From the NCBI GenBank assembly GCA_905182225.1, contig CAJJAJ010000007.1, forward strand, positions 1-58,370: DNA of 58,370 nucleotides, given 5' to 3'. The notes below the pieces were generated by a model that did no database searches, was not told the origin of the DNA, and saw only the letters and a program-made list of their open reading frames with translations. This DNA comes from an uncultured Aquiluna sp. Its GTDB lineage: Bacteria; Actinomycetota; Actinomycetes; Actinomycetales; Microbacteriaceae. This document shows, piece by piece, positions 1-7,667 of this stretch; position 1 is the first letter of the stretch, and every line of letters starts with the position of its first letter. The translations under genes were made by a program, and so were the position numbers.

Positions 1-1
1 T

Positions 2-271
2 TTGGCCGAGTGGGAACGCGAATTGCTAGAGCAGGGCAAGTCGGAAGCTACCGACGCTGCGGCCGAGGCCCCAACAACCGAAGCTCCAAAAACCGAAGCT
101 CCAAAGTCAGAGACCAAGAAGCCAGCGGCTAAGAAGGCTGAGCCAAAGAAGGCTGAGCCTAAGAAGGCTGAGCCAAAGAAGCCAGTAGCCGCTCAGACCG
201 AAGAGGCGCCAGTTGCAACTGAGGAGCCGACGCCAGCCGTAGAGGCCGACACTGATAAGAAGGATGCATAA
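2..271 (+). CDS. rpsB: 30S ribosomal protein S2, C-terminal part (partial at window start)
   Basis: Only the last 89 codons are in the window; the reading frame is open to the left edge. The visible part begins LAEWERELLE, which matches the end of the conserved S2 fold, and is followed by a long tail rich in Ala, Lys, Glu and Pro. The tail contains three near-perfect copies of the pentapeptide KKAEP. S2 binds the 30S head/platform and is needed for translation initiation. The stop at 269-271 is one base before the ATG of tsf, the classic rpsB-tsf pair. Low-complexity S2 tails are known from actinobacteria, but their role is not established. Identity rests on the short conserved piece plus synteny. 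Confidence 0.88.
   Translation: MAEWERELLEQGKSEATDAAAEAPTTEAPKTEAPKSETKKPAAKKAEPKKAEPKKAEPKKPVAAQTEEAPVATEEPTPAVEADTDKKDA
131..184 (+). repeat. 15-bp tandem repeat coding KKAEP inside rpsB tail
   Basis: Three consecutive 15-base units (131-145, 146-160, 161-175) differ only at the last base of the middle unit (A/T), followed by a partial fourth unit. The unit length is a multiple of three, so gain or loss of copies keeps the frame. This is a plausible slippage site giving length variation in the S2 tail. Confidence 0.85.
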
Positions 272-272
272 T

Positions 273-1100
273 ATGGCGAACTATACAGCCGCGGATGTAA
301 AGGCTCTTCGAGAGAAATCGGGAGCCGGAATGATGGATTGCAAGGGCGCTCTAGATGAAGCTGATGGAGACATTGAAAAGGCATTTGAAGTTCTAAGACT
401 CAAGGGTCTAAAGGGAGTTTCAAAGCGCGAAGGCCGAACAACCTCAAACGGTTTGGTAGTTTCTCGAATTGCTACCGGGTCAGCAGTGATGATTGAGCTT
501 GCTTGCGAGACGGACTTCGTTGCAAAGGCGGAGAACTTCGTCACGCTTGCCGACCAGGTTGCAGACGCAATCTCTGTCTCTGGCGCCACCTCAATTGAGG
601 CTGCTCTAGATGCACCGCTTGGCGACAGCACAGTTTCGGCGTCGATTATCGACAAGGCGGCGATCATGGGCGAAAAAGTAGAGCTTAGAAAGGTTGAGGT
701 AATCTCAGCCCCTGGGCTGGATGCTTACATGCACCGCACGAGTCGCGATCTTCCGCCGCAGGTTGGGGTTGTACTTGGCTATGAGGGCAGCGATGCAGAT
801 ACGGCTCACGATATCGCCGTGCACATTGCGGCTTTTAGCCCAACGTACCTTTCACGCGAAGATGTTCCAGCTGAGGTTGTGGCCAAGGAGCGCGAAATTG
901 CTGAGGAGACCGCTCGTAATGAGGGTAAGCCCGAGGCAGCTTTGGCGAAGGTAGTTGAAGGACGAGTAACAGGCTTTTTCAAGGAGACTTGTCTGCTTGA
1001 CCAGCCTTTTGCGAAGGACAACAAGCAGAGTGTTGCTCAGGTGGCTAAGGCCGCCGGGTTGACCGTGACTGGGTTCCTAAGGTTGCGCGTAGGCGTTTAG
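273..1100 (+). CDS. tsf: elongation factor Ts
   Basis: EF-Ts exchanges GDP for GTP on EF-Tu in the cytoplasm. The 275-residue product carries the N-terminal UBA-like helices (MANYTAADVKALREKSGAGM), the first signature around residues 12-27, and the second signature TDFVAKAENF at residues 80-89, which contains the residues that push into the EF-Tu nucleotide site. Length is normal for the actinobacterial form. An in-frame ATG at 264 would overlap rpsB by eight bases, but the ATG at 273 gives the conserved MANY start and is preferred. It lies one base after rpsB, so the two are surely cotranscribed, and a hairpin terminator follows the stop. Confidence 0.97.
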   Translation: MANYTAADVKALREKSGAGMMDCKGALDEADGDIEKAFEVLRLKGLKGVSKREGRTTSNGLVVSRIATGSAVMIELACETDFVAKAENFVTLADQVADAISVSGATSIEAALDAPLGDSTVSASIIDKAAIMGEKVELRKVEVISAPGLDAYMHRTSRDLPPQVGVVLGYEGSDADTAHDIAVHIAAFSPTYLSREDVPAEVVAKEREIAEETARNEGKPEAALAKVVEGRVTGFFKETCLLDQPFAKDNKQSVAQVAKAAGLTVTGFLRLRVGV

Positions 1101-1114
1101 TTCAAGAATTGATT

Positions 1115-1150
1115 AACGGGCTCGGTCAATGACCGGGCCCGTTTCTTGTT
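1115..1150 (+). terminator. Rho-independent terminator of rpsB-tsf
   Basis: The arms AACGGGCTCGGT (1115-1126) and ACCGGGCCCGTT (1132-1143) pair over 12 positions with one G-U wobble around a short loop, followed by a T-rich tract. It begins 15 bases after the tsf stop and separates tsf from pyrH. Confidence 0.85.
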
Positions 1151-1199
1151 TCCGCCCTAGTATTGGAAAGGAAAATCGTTGTGACACCTGGAGGACTAA

Positions 1200-1901
1200 T
1201 TGGAGACCAAGAAAAGAAGAGTTCTTCTTAAGCTTTCCGGAGAAGCCTTCGGAGGCGGCGGTCTCGGAGTTAACCCAGACGTCGTGGCCGCAGTGGCCAA
1301 AAAAATCGCAGACGCGGCAAAAGAAGTAGAGATTGCAATTGTCGTTGGCGGCGGAAACTTCTTTAGAGGCGCTGAGCTTTCTAACCGCGGAATGGATCGC
1401 GGTCGAGCTGACTACATGGGCATGCTCGGCACTGTTATGAACGCGTTAGCGCTTCAAGATTTTATAGAACAGGCTGGTGCCGATGTTCGAGTTCAGACTG
1501 CAATTTCAATGGCTCAGGTAGCAGAGCCTTATCTGCCGCTGCGCGCAATACGGCACTTGGAAAAGGGTCGAATAGTTATTTTTGGTGCGGGAGCGGGCTT
1601 GCCGTATTTCTCCACTGACACTGTTGCTGCTCAACGCGCGCTTGAGATTTCTGCGGACGAGGTGCTTGTGGCTAAAAACGGCGTCGATGGTGTTTACTCA
1701 TCCGATCCGCACAAGAATCCAGAGGCAAAGAAGCTCACGGAAATCAGCTATCAGGATGCGCTGGTTCAAGGTTTGAAGGTCGTAGATTCGACCGCATTTT
1801 CACTCTGCATGGACAATAAAATGCCGATGCGAGTATTTGGAATGGATAACATTTCGGCCGCGCTCTTGGGAAGCGAAGTCGGCACCCGGGTTCGAGCATA
1901 G
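1200..1901 (+). CDS. pyrH: UMP kinase (uridylate kinase)
   Basis: Phosphorylates UMP to UDP with ATP in pyrimidine nucleotide synthesis; cytoplasmic homohexamer of the amino acid kinase fold. The 233-residue product has [12 protein letters not shown] (residues 9-20), the glycine loop GGGNFFRG (50-57), and the UMP-binding stretch [15 protein letters not shown]. The start is a TTG at 1200 with a strong GGAGGA at 1190-1195, four bases upstream. No ATG is available at a suitable distance. It lies after the tsf terminator, so it must have its own promoter in 1144-1189, which I could not define. frr begins 19 bases after its stop, the standard pyrH-frr arrangement. Confidence 0.96.
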   Translation: METKKRRVLLKLSGEAFGGGGLGVNPDVVAAVAKKIADAAKEVEIAIVVGGGNFFRGAELSNRGMDRGRADYMGMLGTVMNALALQDFIEQAGADVRVQTAISMAQVAEPYLPLRAIRHLEKGRIVIFGAGAGLPYFSTDTVAAQRALEISADEVLVAKNGVDGVYSSDPHKNPEAKKLTEISYQDALVQGLKVVDSTAFSLCMDNKMPMRVFGMDNISAALLGSEVGTRVRA

Positions 1902-1920
1902 GCAAATAGGAGCAGATGAA

Positions 1921-2481
1921 ATGATTTCAGAAATTTTGGCAGAGGCCAGAAACAAGATGGACAAAGCTTTGGAATCGACCAAGGACGACTTTGCATCAGT
2001 TAGGACAGGCAGGGCTAACCCCGGGATGTTCCAGAAGGTGATGGTTGATTACTACGGAACCCCAACCCCACTGACGCAGCTCTGCGGAATACAAAACCCA
2101 GAAGCTCGCTCGATAATTATCAACCCCTATGACAAGACGGCATTGCCAGCCATTGAAAAGGCCCTAATGGCGATGTCGAATCTTGGAGCGCAGCCAAATA
2201 ACGACGGTGAAATAATTAGGATTAACCTCCCGGAGCTAACCGAAGAACGAAGAAAAGAATACGTTAAGTTGACACGCGACAAAGCAGAGCATGGTCGAGT
2301 GTCAGTTCGAGGGATTAGAAGAATTGCCAAGGAAGCTCTCGAGGCGGTCAAGAAGGACGGCGGTGCCGGTGAGGACGAGGTTGACCGCGCTGAAAAAGAA
2401 CTTGAAGCACTTACCAAGGCTCACACTGACAAAATTGACGATGCATTGAAGAACAAGGAAGCAGAACTGCTAGAGGTTTAG
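1921..2481 (+). CDS. frr: ribosome recycling factor
   Basis: Splits post-termination 70S ribosomes together with EF-G. The 186-residue product has the typical RRF layout: the long helical domain at both ends ([20 protein letters not shown] and the C-terminal Lys/Glu-rich helices) and the conserved loop [10 protein letters not shown] before the beta domain. The frame is open upstream inside pyrH, but the ATG at 1921 gives the expected family start, with AGGAG at 1908-1912 as ribosome-binding site. It is directly followed by cdsA, whose ATG touches the frr stop. Confidence 0.96.
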   Translation: MISEILAEARNKMDKALESTKDDFASVRTGRANPGMFQKVMVDYYGTPTPLTQLCGIQNPEARSIIINPYDKTALPAIEKALMAMSNLGAQPNNDGEIIRINLPELTEERRKEYVKLTRDKAEHGRVSVRGIRRIAKEALEAVKKDGGAGEDEVDRAEKELEALTKAHTDKIDDALKNKEAELLEV

Positions 2482-3303
2482 ATGGAATCGGCGAAAACTA
2501 GAACCTTAGGGCCGCGGTTAGCGGTCGGGTTCGGCCTTGGCGCGGTTCTTCTGTTATCTCTGCTGCATCCGCTAGCTTTTACGTTGCTGGTGGCGGTTGC
2601 TGCCGGGTTTGCTGCTGCAGAATTGAGCGTCGCAATGCGTTCGGCTGGCTGGCACGTGCCCAGGCTCGTTGCACTCTTGGCACCGGGGATAGTTTTTAGT
2701 ACTTATTTTTTGAACGCCGAGGGCCAGTGGCTTGGGCTGCTTATTTCGATCTGTCTGTTGGTCGCATGGCGAATCGCGACATTGATTTATACATCCAGTA
2801 AACAGTCTCTAAAACAGACCCTGCGAGATTTTGGGGGCACGGCTTTTGTTCTTGTCTACGTGCCTCTGCTTTTGAGCTTCTCAATCCAGCTGGTACTAGA
2901 GCCGGTTGGTGTTCAGTGGGTTCTCGGACTAGTCCTCACTGTTGCAATAATCGATACCTTTGGCTACCTAATCGGAAGGTTTTTCGGAAAAACTAAGCTT
3001 TCTCCTGAGATAAGCCCAAAGAAAACCTGGGAGGGGCTTGCGGCTTCAATAGTCGGGGCTTTCGTTGGCGGACAGATACTCGTGCTGATCACACCGGCAT
3101 CATTCTTATTTGGGCTGCTCTTTGGAGCCGCAATTCTATTGAGTTCGGTATTGGGTGATCTCTCCGAGTCACTAATAAAGCGAGACCTGAATGTGAAAGA
3201 CATGGGTAAAGTTCTGCCGGGTCACGGGGGAGTTCTGGACCGCATTGATTCTCTGATTCCCTCATCCTTTGTGGCGTATCTCATGAGCCAGTTAGTGTTT
3301 TGA
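2482..3303 (+). CDS. cdsA: phosphatidate cytidylyltransferase
   Basis: Makes CDP-diacylglycerol from phosphatidic acid and CTP, the branch point of phospholipid synthesis, in the cytoplasmic membrane. The 273-residue protein is hydrophobic with about seven or eight membrane segments. It carries the Cds hallmark near the C-terminus, beginning SLIKRDLNVKDMGK and ending PGHGGVLDRID, with the Asp residues that bind metal, and the upstream SPKKTWEG motif. The ATG follows the frr stop without a gap. frr-cdsA adjacency is common in bacteria. The stop overlaps a possible TTG start of the next gene. Confidence 0.96.
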   Translation: MESAKTRTLGPRLAVGFGLGAVLLLSLLHPLAFTLLVAVAAGFAAAELSVAMRSAGWHVPRLVALLAPGIVFSTYFLNAEGQWLGLLISICLLVAWRIATLIYTSSKQSLKQTLRDFGGTAFVLVYVPLLLSFSIQLVLEPVGVQWVLGLVLTVAIIDTFGYLIGRFFGKTKLSPEISPKKTWEGLAASIVGAFVGGQILVLITPASFLFGLLFGAAILLSSVLGDLSESLIKRDLNVKDMGKVLPGHGGVLDRIDSLIPSSFVAYLMSQLVF

Positions 3304-3842
3304 TTATGTTCCCAAAGAATCAACCAGATCTAATGGGGTATGACCCATATCAAGTTGACGCGCTCCTAACGCGAATCAAGATTCAGTTCGAAGCCGCCGA
3401 TCGTAGTCTCATTACTTCATCCATAGTGTCTGTGGCGAGGTTTGACCTTGTCGCCGGCGGCTACCAAATAATGGCGGTCGATAGCACTTTAGCCCGGCTC
3501 GGCGATTCTCTTGAGGCCAGAGAGATAGCTCAAAGGATGCTCCGGTTTGGGAAATCACCAGTTCTGACTGAACTAAATCACTTGCTTTCTGAGATTGCTC
3601 AGGTTTTGGCCAAGGGGCCAAATGAGCGCTTCTCGGGTCAGAAAAATGGCTACGCGAAATCTCAGGTGGCTGAGCTACTGAATGCAATCAGGGTAAACCG
3701 GGGAGAGCTAGTTTCGCCCATACCTCTAGAAGTTCGAACTTGGCCACTTGGGTCAGCCAGGTCGGGAGTCTCGAGGGCAGAAGTGAATGCATTTTGCGAA
3801 CTTGTCGCCAATGCTGGTCACCGGCAAATCGCCCTTGGCTAA
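3300..3842 (+). CDS. small DivIVA-domain-like protein
   Basis: The product is 178-180 residues with no membrane segment. It contains two short motifs of the DivIVA domain-repeat family: GYDPYQVDALLTRI near residue 14 and FDLVAGGYQIMAVDSTLARL near residue 49. DivIVA/Wag31-type proteins in actinobacteria recognise curved membrane and organise polar growth or division, but this protein lacks the long coiled coil, so the same role cannot be assumed. The C-terminal third has no recognisable domain. The start is either TTG 3300, overlapping the cdsA stop by four bases, or ATG 3306; neither has a clear ribosome-binding site. Tight coupling to cdsA suggests coexpression with lipid synthesis. Confidence 0.75.
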   Translation: MIMFPKNQPDLMGYDPYQVDALLTRIKIQFEAADRSLITSSIVSVARFDLVAGGYQIMAVDSTLARLGDSLEAREIAQRMLRFGKSPVLTELNHLLSEIAQVLAKGPNERFSGQKNGYAKSQVAELLNAIRVNRGELVSPIPLEVRTWPLGSARSGVSRAEVNAFCELVANAGHRQIALG

Positions 3843-3892
3843 TTGCCCCAAAGCCAAACCCCTAATAGGCTTATATCTACCTGAGGAGCAAA

Positions 3893-4471
3893 TTGGCGAA
3901 ACATCGAACGAAAGCAACTTACCCGCTGACAAGTGTTGGCATGGGTTTTGTTTTCGTGTCCGCGCTGGTCATGGTGACCGCGGTTGATCCATACTCCGGC
4001 GCCTTCGCCTCTGCCAGCTCAATGCAGAGCTTTGAGAGCGAAGACATGGAGTACCAGCAACTAGAGATTCAGTCTATTCAAGGCGAGGGTTTTGGGCGGG
4101 GCGAGTTCGAGCTCGTAGATGGAGCCACCGCTCTCAGGCTTGTGGTCAGGAACGCCCCCACGCCGGATCCTGATAGTGCAAAGGGGTTTGCTCTCATAGA
4201 AACTAAGGCCCGAGGCTGGGAATATGCGCAATTTTCATGTTTGGTTAAGCTCTGGGAGCGTGAGAGCAATTGGAGGCTAACTGCCACCAATAAGTCCTCG
4301 GGCGCCTACGGGATTCCGCAGTCACTGCCTGCTTCCAAGATGGCTTCAGCCGGTGCCGATTGGCGAACCAACGCCGAGACTCAGATTAAGTGGGGCTTGG
4401 GCTACATTGAAGGTCGTTATGGTTCACCTTGTGCTGCCCTTGCCCACTCCGACAGTCACAACTGGTACTGA
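3893..4471 (+). CDS. secreted lytic transglycosylase-like protein
   Basis: A 192-residue protein with an N-terminal basic stretch and hydrophobic segment (residues 12-30, signal or membrane anchor), a spacer, and a C-terminal domain of the lysozyme-like/SLT type. The domain shows WERESNWRLTATNKSSGAYG, where Glu124 is the expected catalytic acid, followed by IPQ, KM, DW and QIKWGLGYIEGRYG. Cys117 and Cys180 could form a disulfide outside the cell. Such proteins cut or bind peptidoglycan. The start is TTG 3893 with GAGGAG at 3883-3888. The stop overlaps the next start (TGATG). Whether it cleaves glycan or is a binding-only relative is not visible. Confidence 0.8.
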   Translation: MAKHRTKATYPLTSVGMGFVFVSALVMVTAVDPYSGAFASASSMQSFESEDMEYQQLEIQSIQGEGFGRGEFELVDGATALRLVVRNAPTPDPDSAKGFALIETKARGWEYAQFSCLVKLWERESNWRLTATNKSSGAYGIPQSLPASKMASAGADWRTNAETQIKWGLGYIEGRYGSPCAALAHSDSHNWY

Positions 4472-4767
4472 TGGTTGGTCGTAGACCTCGTCGAAATGCT
4501 GCCAAGCGTGAGTATCGCGAGTTAGATTTTTCAATGATTAGAACCACTTTGCCGCACTCAGAAACAAAGCGGGGTGTGGAGTTTCAAGTTCAGCAGAGCT
4601 CCGGGGCGAACGCCGAAGAGGGCAAGAGCTGGAAGTGTCCCGTCTGTCAAATTGATATTGAGCAAGGCCTTGCCCACACGGTTGCCTGGGATCTGCATCG
4701 TGGAGTGGAAACTAGAAGACATTTTCATAAGCACTGCTGGAAGCTGTTTGACGGGATGCTGACCTAG
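4471..4767 (+). CDS. small actinobacterial Cys/His zinc-binding-like protein
   Basis: A 98-residue basic protein. Residues 56-59 form CPVC, followed by His69, His76 and a HFHKHCW cluster (His84, His86, His88, Cys89), a pattern that could hold one zinc ion. I recognise it as a small conserved actinobacterial family often labelled 'ATP/GTP-binding protein', although no P-loop is present and the label is unsupported here. The ATG at 4471 overlaps the previous stop and gives the family-like basic N-terminus; the frame is also open for 14 codons upstream, inside the previous gene. It overlaps the next gene by one base, so the three genes are translationally linked. Function unknown. Confidence 0.75.
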   Translation: MVGRRPRRNAAKREYRELDFSMIRTTLPHSETKRGVEFQVQQSSGANAEEGKSWKCPVCQIDIEQGLAHTVAWDLHRGVETRRHFHKHCWKLFDGMLT

Positions 4768-5474
4768 TGGAAGAGATACGCTCATCAACTGTGTTGCCGG
4801 GTATTCGCGAGGACATCGAGCTTCTCACCCGCGATTCTGAGACATTGGTCGGTGAATTGTCCGTTCCGGCTGTTGGCAAGCCGGTGACCACTTTGATAAT
4901 GCTGCACCCGCTGCCCACTCACGGGGGCTTCATGGACTCTCACCTGATCAGGAAGGCAGCCAACAGACTGCCAACGCTAATTGGAGCAGCCGTGCTTCGA
5001 TTCAACACCAGGGGCACCATATCGCCCAGGGGAACTTCATCGGGTCAGTTTTCAGATGGCGTGGAAGAGAGTGAAGATGTGGCGGCGGCGGTTAAGTTCT
5101 GTCTAGATCGGGGCCTTCCGACTCCTTGGTTAATCGGGTGGTCCTTTGGTACTGAGCTCGCAATCAAATACGGACCAGATCTGAACATAATGGGGGCAAT
5201 ATTGCTCTCGCCACCGCTTCATCGAGCAACCGATGGTGACCTGTTGCGTTGGAATGAGTTTGGACGACCACTTATTGCGCTGGTTCCTGAACTAGACGAG
5301 TATCTTGATCCAGGAGCTGCTAGCGATAGGTTCGCCATCGTTGATCACGCTCAGGTTTTTGGCTTTGACCAGGAAAAGCATCTTTGGGTTGGCGAAAAGG
5401 CCACGAAGAGAGTCTTAGACAAGATAGCCGAGGTCACCGTTCCAGGAAGCTCTCCGCTTCCTAGTAGCGTCTGA
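4767..5474 (+). CDS. alpha/beta hydrolase
   Basis: A 235-residue cytoplasmic hydrolase. Visible landmarks are the oxyanion stretch HPLPTHGG (residues 47-54), the RFNTRG motif (78-83) and the nucleophile elbow GWSFG with Ser126, all typical of the small-hydrolase/KANL3-Tex30 or DLH-like branch. The late acid and His are less certain; a His in IVDHAQVFGF is a candidate. Start GTG 4767 shares its G with the stop of the previous gene. The substrate cannot be told from sequence. It converges on the AI-2E permease, with only 11 bases between the stops and no clear terminator. Confidence 0.85.
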   Translation: MEEIRSSTVLPGIREDIELLTRDSETLVGELSVPAVGKPVTTLIMLHPLPTHGGFMDSHLIRKAANRLPTLIGAAVLRFNTRGTISPRGTSSGQFSDGVEESEDVAAAVKFCLDRGLPTPWLIGWSFGTELAIKYGPDLNIMGAILLSPPLHRATDGDLLRWNEFGRPLIALVPELDEYLDPGAASDRFAIVDHAQVFGFDQEKHLWVGEKATKRVLDKIAEVTVPGSSPLPSSV

Positions 5475-5485
5475 TTTATCTGTCC

Positions 5486-6538
5486 CTAGCGCAGTTGCTG
5501 TCTTGGCATCCAAACCTCACGCACGATTAGCAAGATTGATGCCGCAACCGGAATGGCAATAACTGCCCCTAGGACACCCATAAGTGTTCCTCCCATCAAG
5601 GCCGCGATAACTACCAAGGCCGCTGGGATTGAGACAGCTTTCTTCATGACCCTTGGGGCGATCAGGTATGCCTCGAGCTGAAGGTAAATCAAGTAATAAA
5701 TAACTGCTATCAGGGCAAGCTGCGGGCCTTCGATCAGGGTCACGGTAATGACGATAATCGCCGATGATAGCGGGCCAATGAGCGGGATCAACGAGATCGT
5801 AAAGGCCAGAAGAGTCAAAAGTAAAGCGAACGGTGCATTGATTATGGTCAGAAATATAAACAGGCTGGTCGCGTGCACCAGGCTGACGGATGTTTGCCCC
5901 ATCACCCAGCGACCGACCGAATAGGCGATCTGATCGGTTATCTTTCGGAACCGCTCGCGCTTAGAAGCCGAGGAGAGTTTGGCCAGGTAGTTCTTCATTC
6001 CTTCAAGTGAAGCCATGAAGTAAAGGGTAAGGATTACTACAACTACGACACCGACCACGCCAGAAATGACTCCGATTCCAACCTGCAGCACTCCTCCTAG
6101 AAGTACTGGCCAGTTTGCAGAATCACCTATGAAGTCGATGCTTGAGGCAGTAGCGGTCGTTATTGCGCCACCCAGTTGGCTATCCCAACGGGCTATTAGA
6201 TCTGTCGTCACCAGGCTCGTTGCAATCTCTGGTATTTGCTCGAATAACTTTGCAGCCTCTCTAACGGCTGTTGGGATGATCGCCCAAAGTATTAGAGCGA
6301 CAGCTCCCAAAAACCCTGTGACAACTACTCCAACTGCTAAAGGGCGAGGAATTTTGCGCTTGGTCAAGGACCTCACGACCGGATCAAGCCCTAGCGCCAG
6401 GAATAATGCGATGCCTATGTAGGTGAGAATCGTGGCAGTCTGAGAAATGGCGGCTCCGATGATTATCGCCGTGAGTACTCCAAGTCCGCCGGTCAGTCCA
6501 ATCTGGAATGAGTTAGTGACTCTTGCGCGCTGTTCCAT
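5486..6538 (-). CDS. AI-2E family transporter (UPF0118 permease)
   Basis: A 350-residue polytopic membrane protein with about seven or eight hydrophobic segments. The N-terminal pair (residues 14-55), the long amphipathic region after VRSLTKRKIPRPLA, and the C-terminal block with LIPLIGPLSS and QLEAYLIAPRVMKKAVSIPA are characteristic of this family. Members have been linked to autoinducer-2 export or, in some bacteria, Na+(Li+)/H+ antiport; the substrate here is unknown. The ATG at 6538 directly follows the stop of the DivIVA-like gene, and its ribosome-binding site GGAGGA lies inside that gene's last codons, so the pair is an operon. Confidence 0.92.
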   Translation of the reverse strand: MEQRARVTNSFQIGLTGGLGVLTAIIIGAAISQTATILTYIGIALFLALGLDPVVRSLTKRKIPRPLAVGVVVTGFLGAVALILWAIIPTAVREAAKLFEQIPEIATSLVTTDLIARWDSQLGGAITTATASSIDFIGDSANWPVLLGGVLQVGIGVISGVVGVVVVVILTLYFMASLEGMKNYLAKLSSASKRERFRKITDQIAYSVGRWVMGQTSVSLVHATSLFIFLTIINAPFALLLTLLAFTISLIPLIGPLSSAIIVITVTLIEGPQLALIAVIYYLIYLQLEAYLIAPRVMKKAVSIPAALVVIAALMGGTLMGVLGAVIAIPVAASILLIVREVWMPRQQLR

Positions 6539-7606
6539 CTATTCCTCCGGAGAATCAGTGTTGGTTACCAAACTACGCAGGTTTTTCAAATAAAGCTCAC
6601 CTGAACGCACACGATTCTCAATATTCTTCATGTTCAGCTCACTGGCCTTCTCAAGCTCGACTATGTCGTCAAGAGCCCTGGCGTTTATCTCAGTCGCCTC
6701 TATATCGGCGCTATGGACAATCGCTTCAGCCTGACTCCTTGCGTCAGCAAGAATGCGACTCTGAGCTTGACCGGCTTCCATCTCAAGAGCTTGAATTTCA
6801 AGTCGAATAGTGGAAATTGTTTTTTTCAGATCGGTCAGATCGGCCTTGGCAGATTCTAGGTAGCTCTCGGTCTGACGAACGGCCTCGTTGTGCTTTTCAA
6901 GATATTCTTTCTCCGCAGCCCTCCTGCGGGTTTTGAATTTTGTTTCCAAGTCTGCAATAGCCAGATCCTTTGCTGCCTGCTGTATCCCAAGCTGGTCAAG
7001 ATTCAGAAATTCTTGCCCGGCAATTTTTGCATCTAGCTCGGCCTTCTTAGCTTCAACTTCACGTCTCGCTGTGGTCTTGAGGGCGGCAACTTCCGTGGCG
7101 GCCTGCCCGCGCATCCTTGCTACCTCTAATTCGACGGTTCGCAGTTTGTCCTTGGCTTCGGTGGTGGCCTGCATGATGAGCAGTTCAGCGTCGTGTTTTG
7201 CACCGGCAATTCTTCTGGCTACGCGTCTTTCCGAAGCTGTAGTTTGATCCTGATAAACATCTTCGGCATTTTGGGCAATCCGCTTGGCTTCCAGAGTTGC
7301 CGATTGAATAAGCTCCTGGGCAGTTTCGGCTGCCGCGCCCTCAATTTCTCGGGCGGTGGTCTCCGCTTTAATTAGTAGCTCCGCTGCCTCTGCTCCAAGG
7401 CTCGAAAAACTCGGGGCGATCGTGCCCATCAGCTTCGCTTCAGACTTTGCAAGTTGAGCAATAGCCCGTTGAAGTGCCTCTGAGTTTTTGGCCGCCTGCT
7501 TTTTGACGCGAACAAGCTCCGAGTTCAGGGCGTTTAGCTCGCGCTCGACAGCTTCCGGGTCATAACCCCGCTTGCTCGTCTCGAAGCGATTAAAGTCAGT
7601 TGGCAA
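6539..7606 (-). CDS. DivIVA-domain coiled-coil protein
   Basis: A 355-residue hydrophilic protein. The N-terminus FNRFETSKRGYDPEAVEREL matches the DivIVA domain, in which an FxxxxxGY-type motif contacts membrane. The remainder is almost entirely Ala/Glu/Lys-rich heptad sequence, a long coiled coil, as in Wag31-like cell-pole scaffolds. The frame is open to 7735, but TTG 7606 is chosen: it gives the compact domain start, has GAGGA (minus strand) six to seven bases upstream, and leaves space for the divergent gene at 7668. It may be a second polar or division scaffold beside a canonical DivIVA elsewhere; this is inference. Confidence 0.82.
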   Translation of the reverse strand: MPTDFNRFETSKRGYDPEAVERELNALNSELVRVKKQAAKNSEALQRAIAQLAKSEAKLMGTIAPSFSSLGAEAAELLIKAETTAREIEGAAAETAQELIQSATLEAKRIAQNAEDVYQDQTTASERRVARRIAGAKHDAELLIMQATTEAKDKLRTVELEVARMRGQAATEVAALKTTARREVEAKKAELDAKIAGQEFLNLDQLGIQQAAKDLAIADLETKFKTRRRAAEKEYLEKHNEAVRQTESYLESAKADLTDLKKTISTIRLEIQALEMEAGQAQSRILADARSQAEAIVHSADIEATEINARALDDIVELEKASELNMKNIENRVRSGELYLKNLRSLVTNTDSPEE

Positions 7607-7667
7607 GTTGAATCCTCGGTTAAATAGTAAACTTTGGTGGCTACACAAGTCTACTCGGAGCTGGTTT

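Noticed and set aside
281-667. Antisense frame of 128 codons in tsf
   Set aside because: Entirely opposite a well-conserved gene; composition and lack of a start signal suggest a shadow frame.
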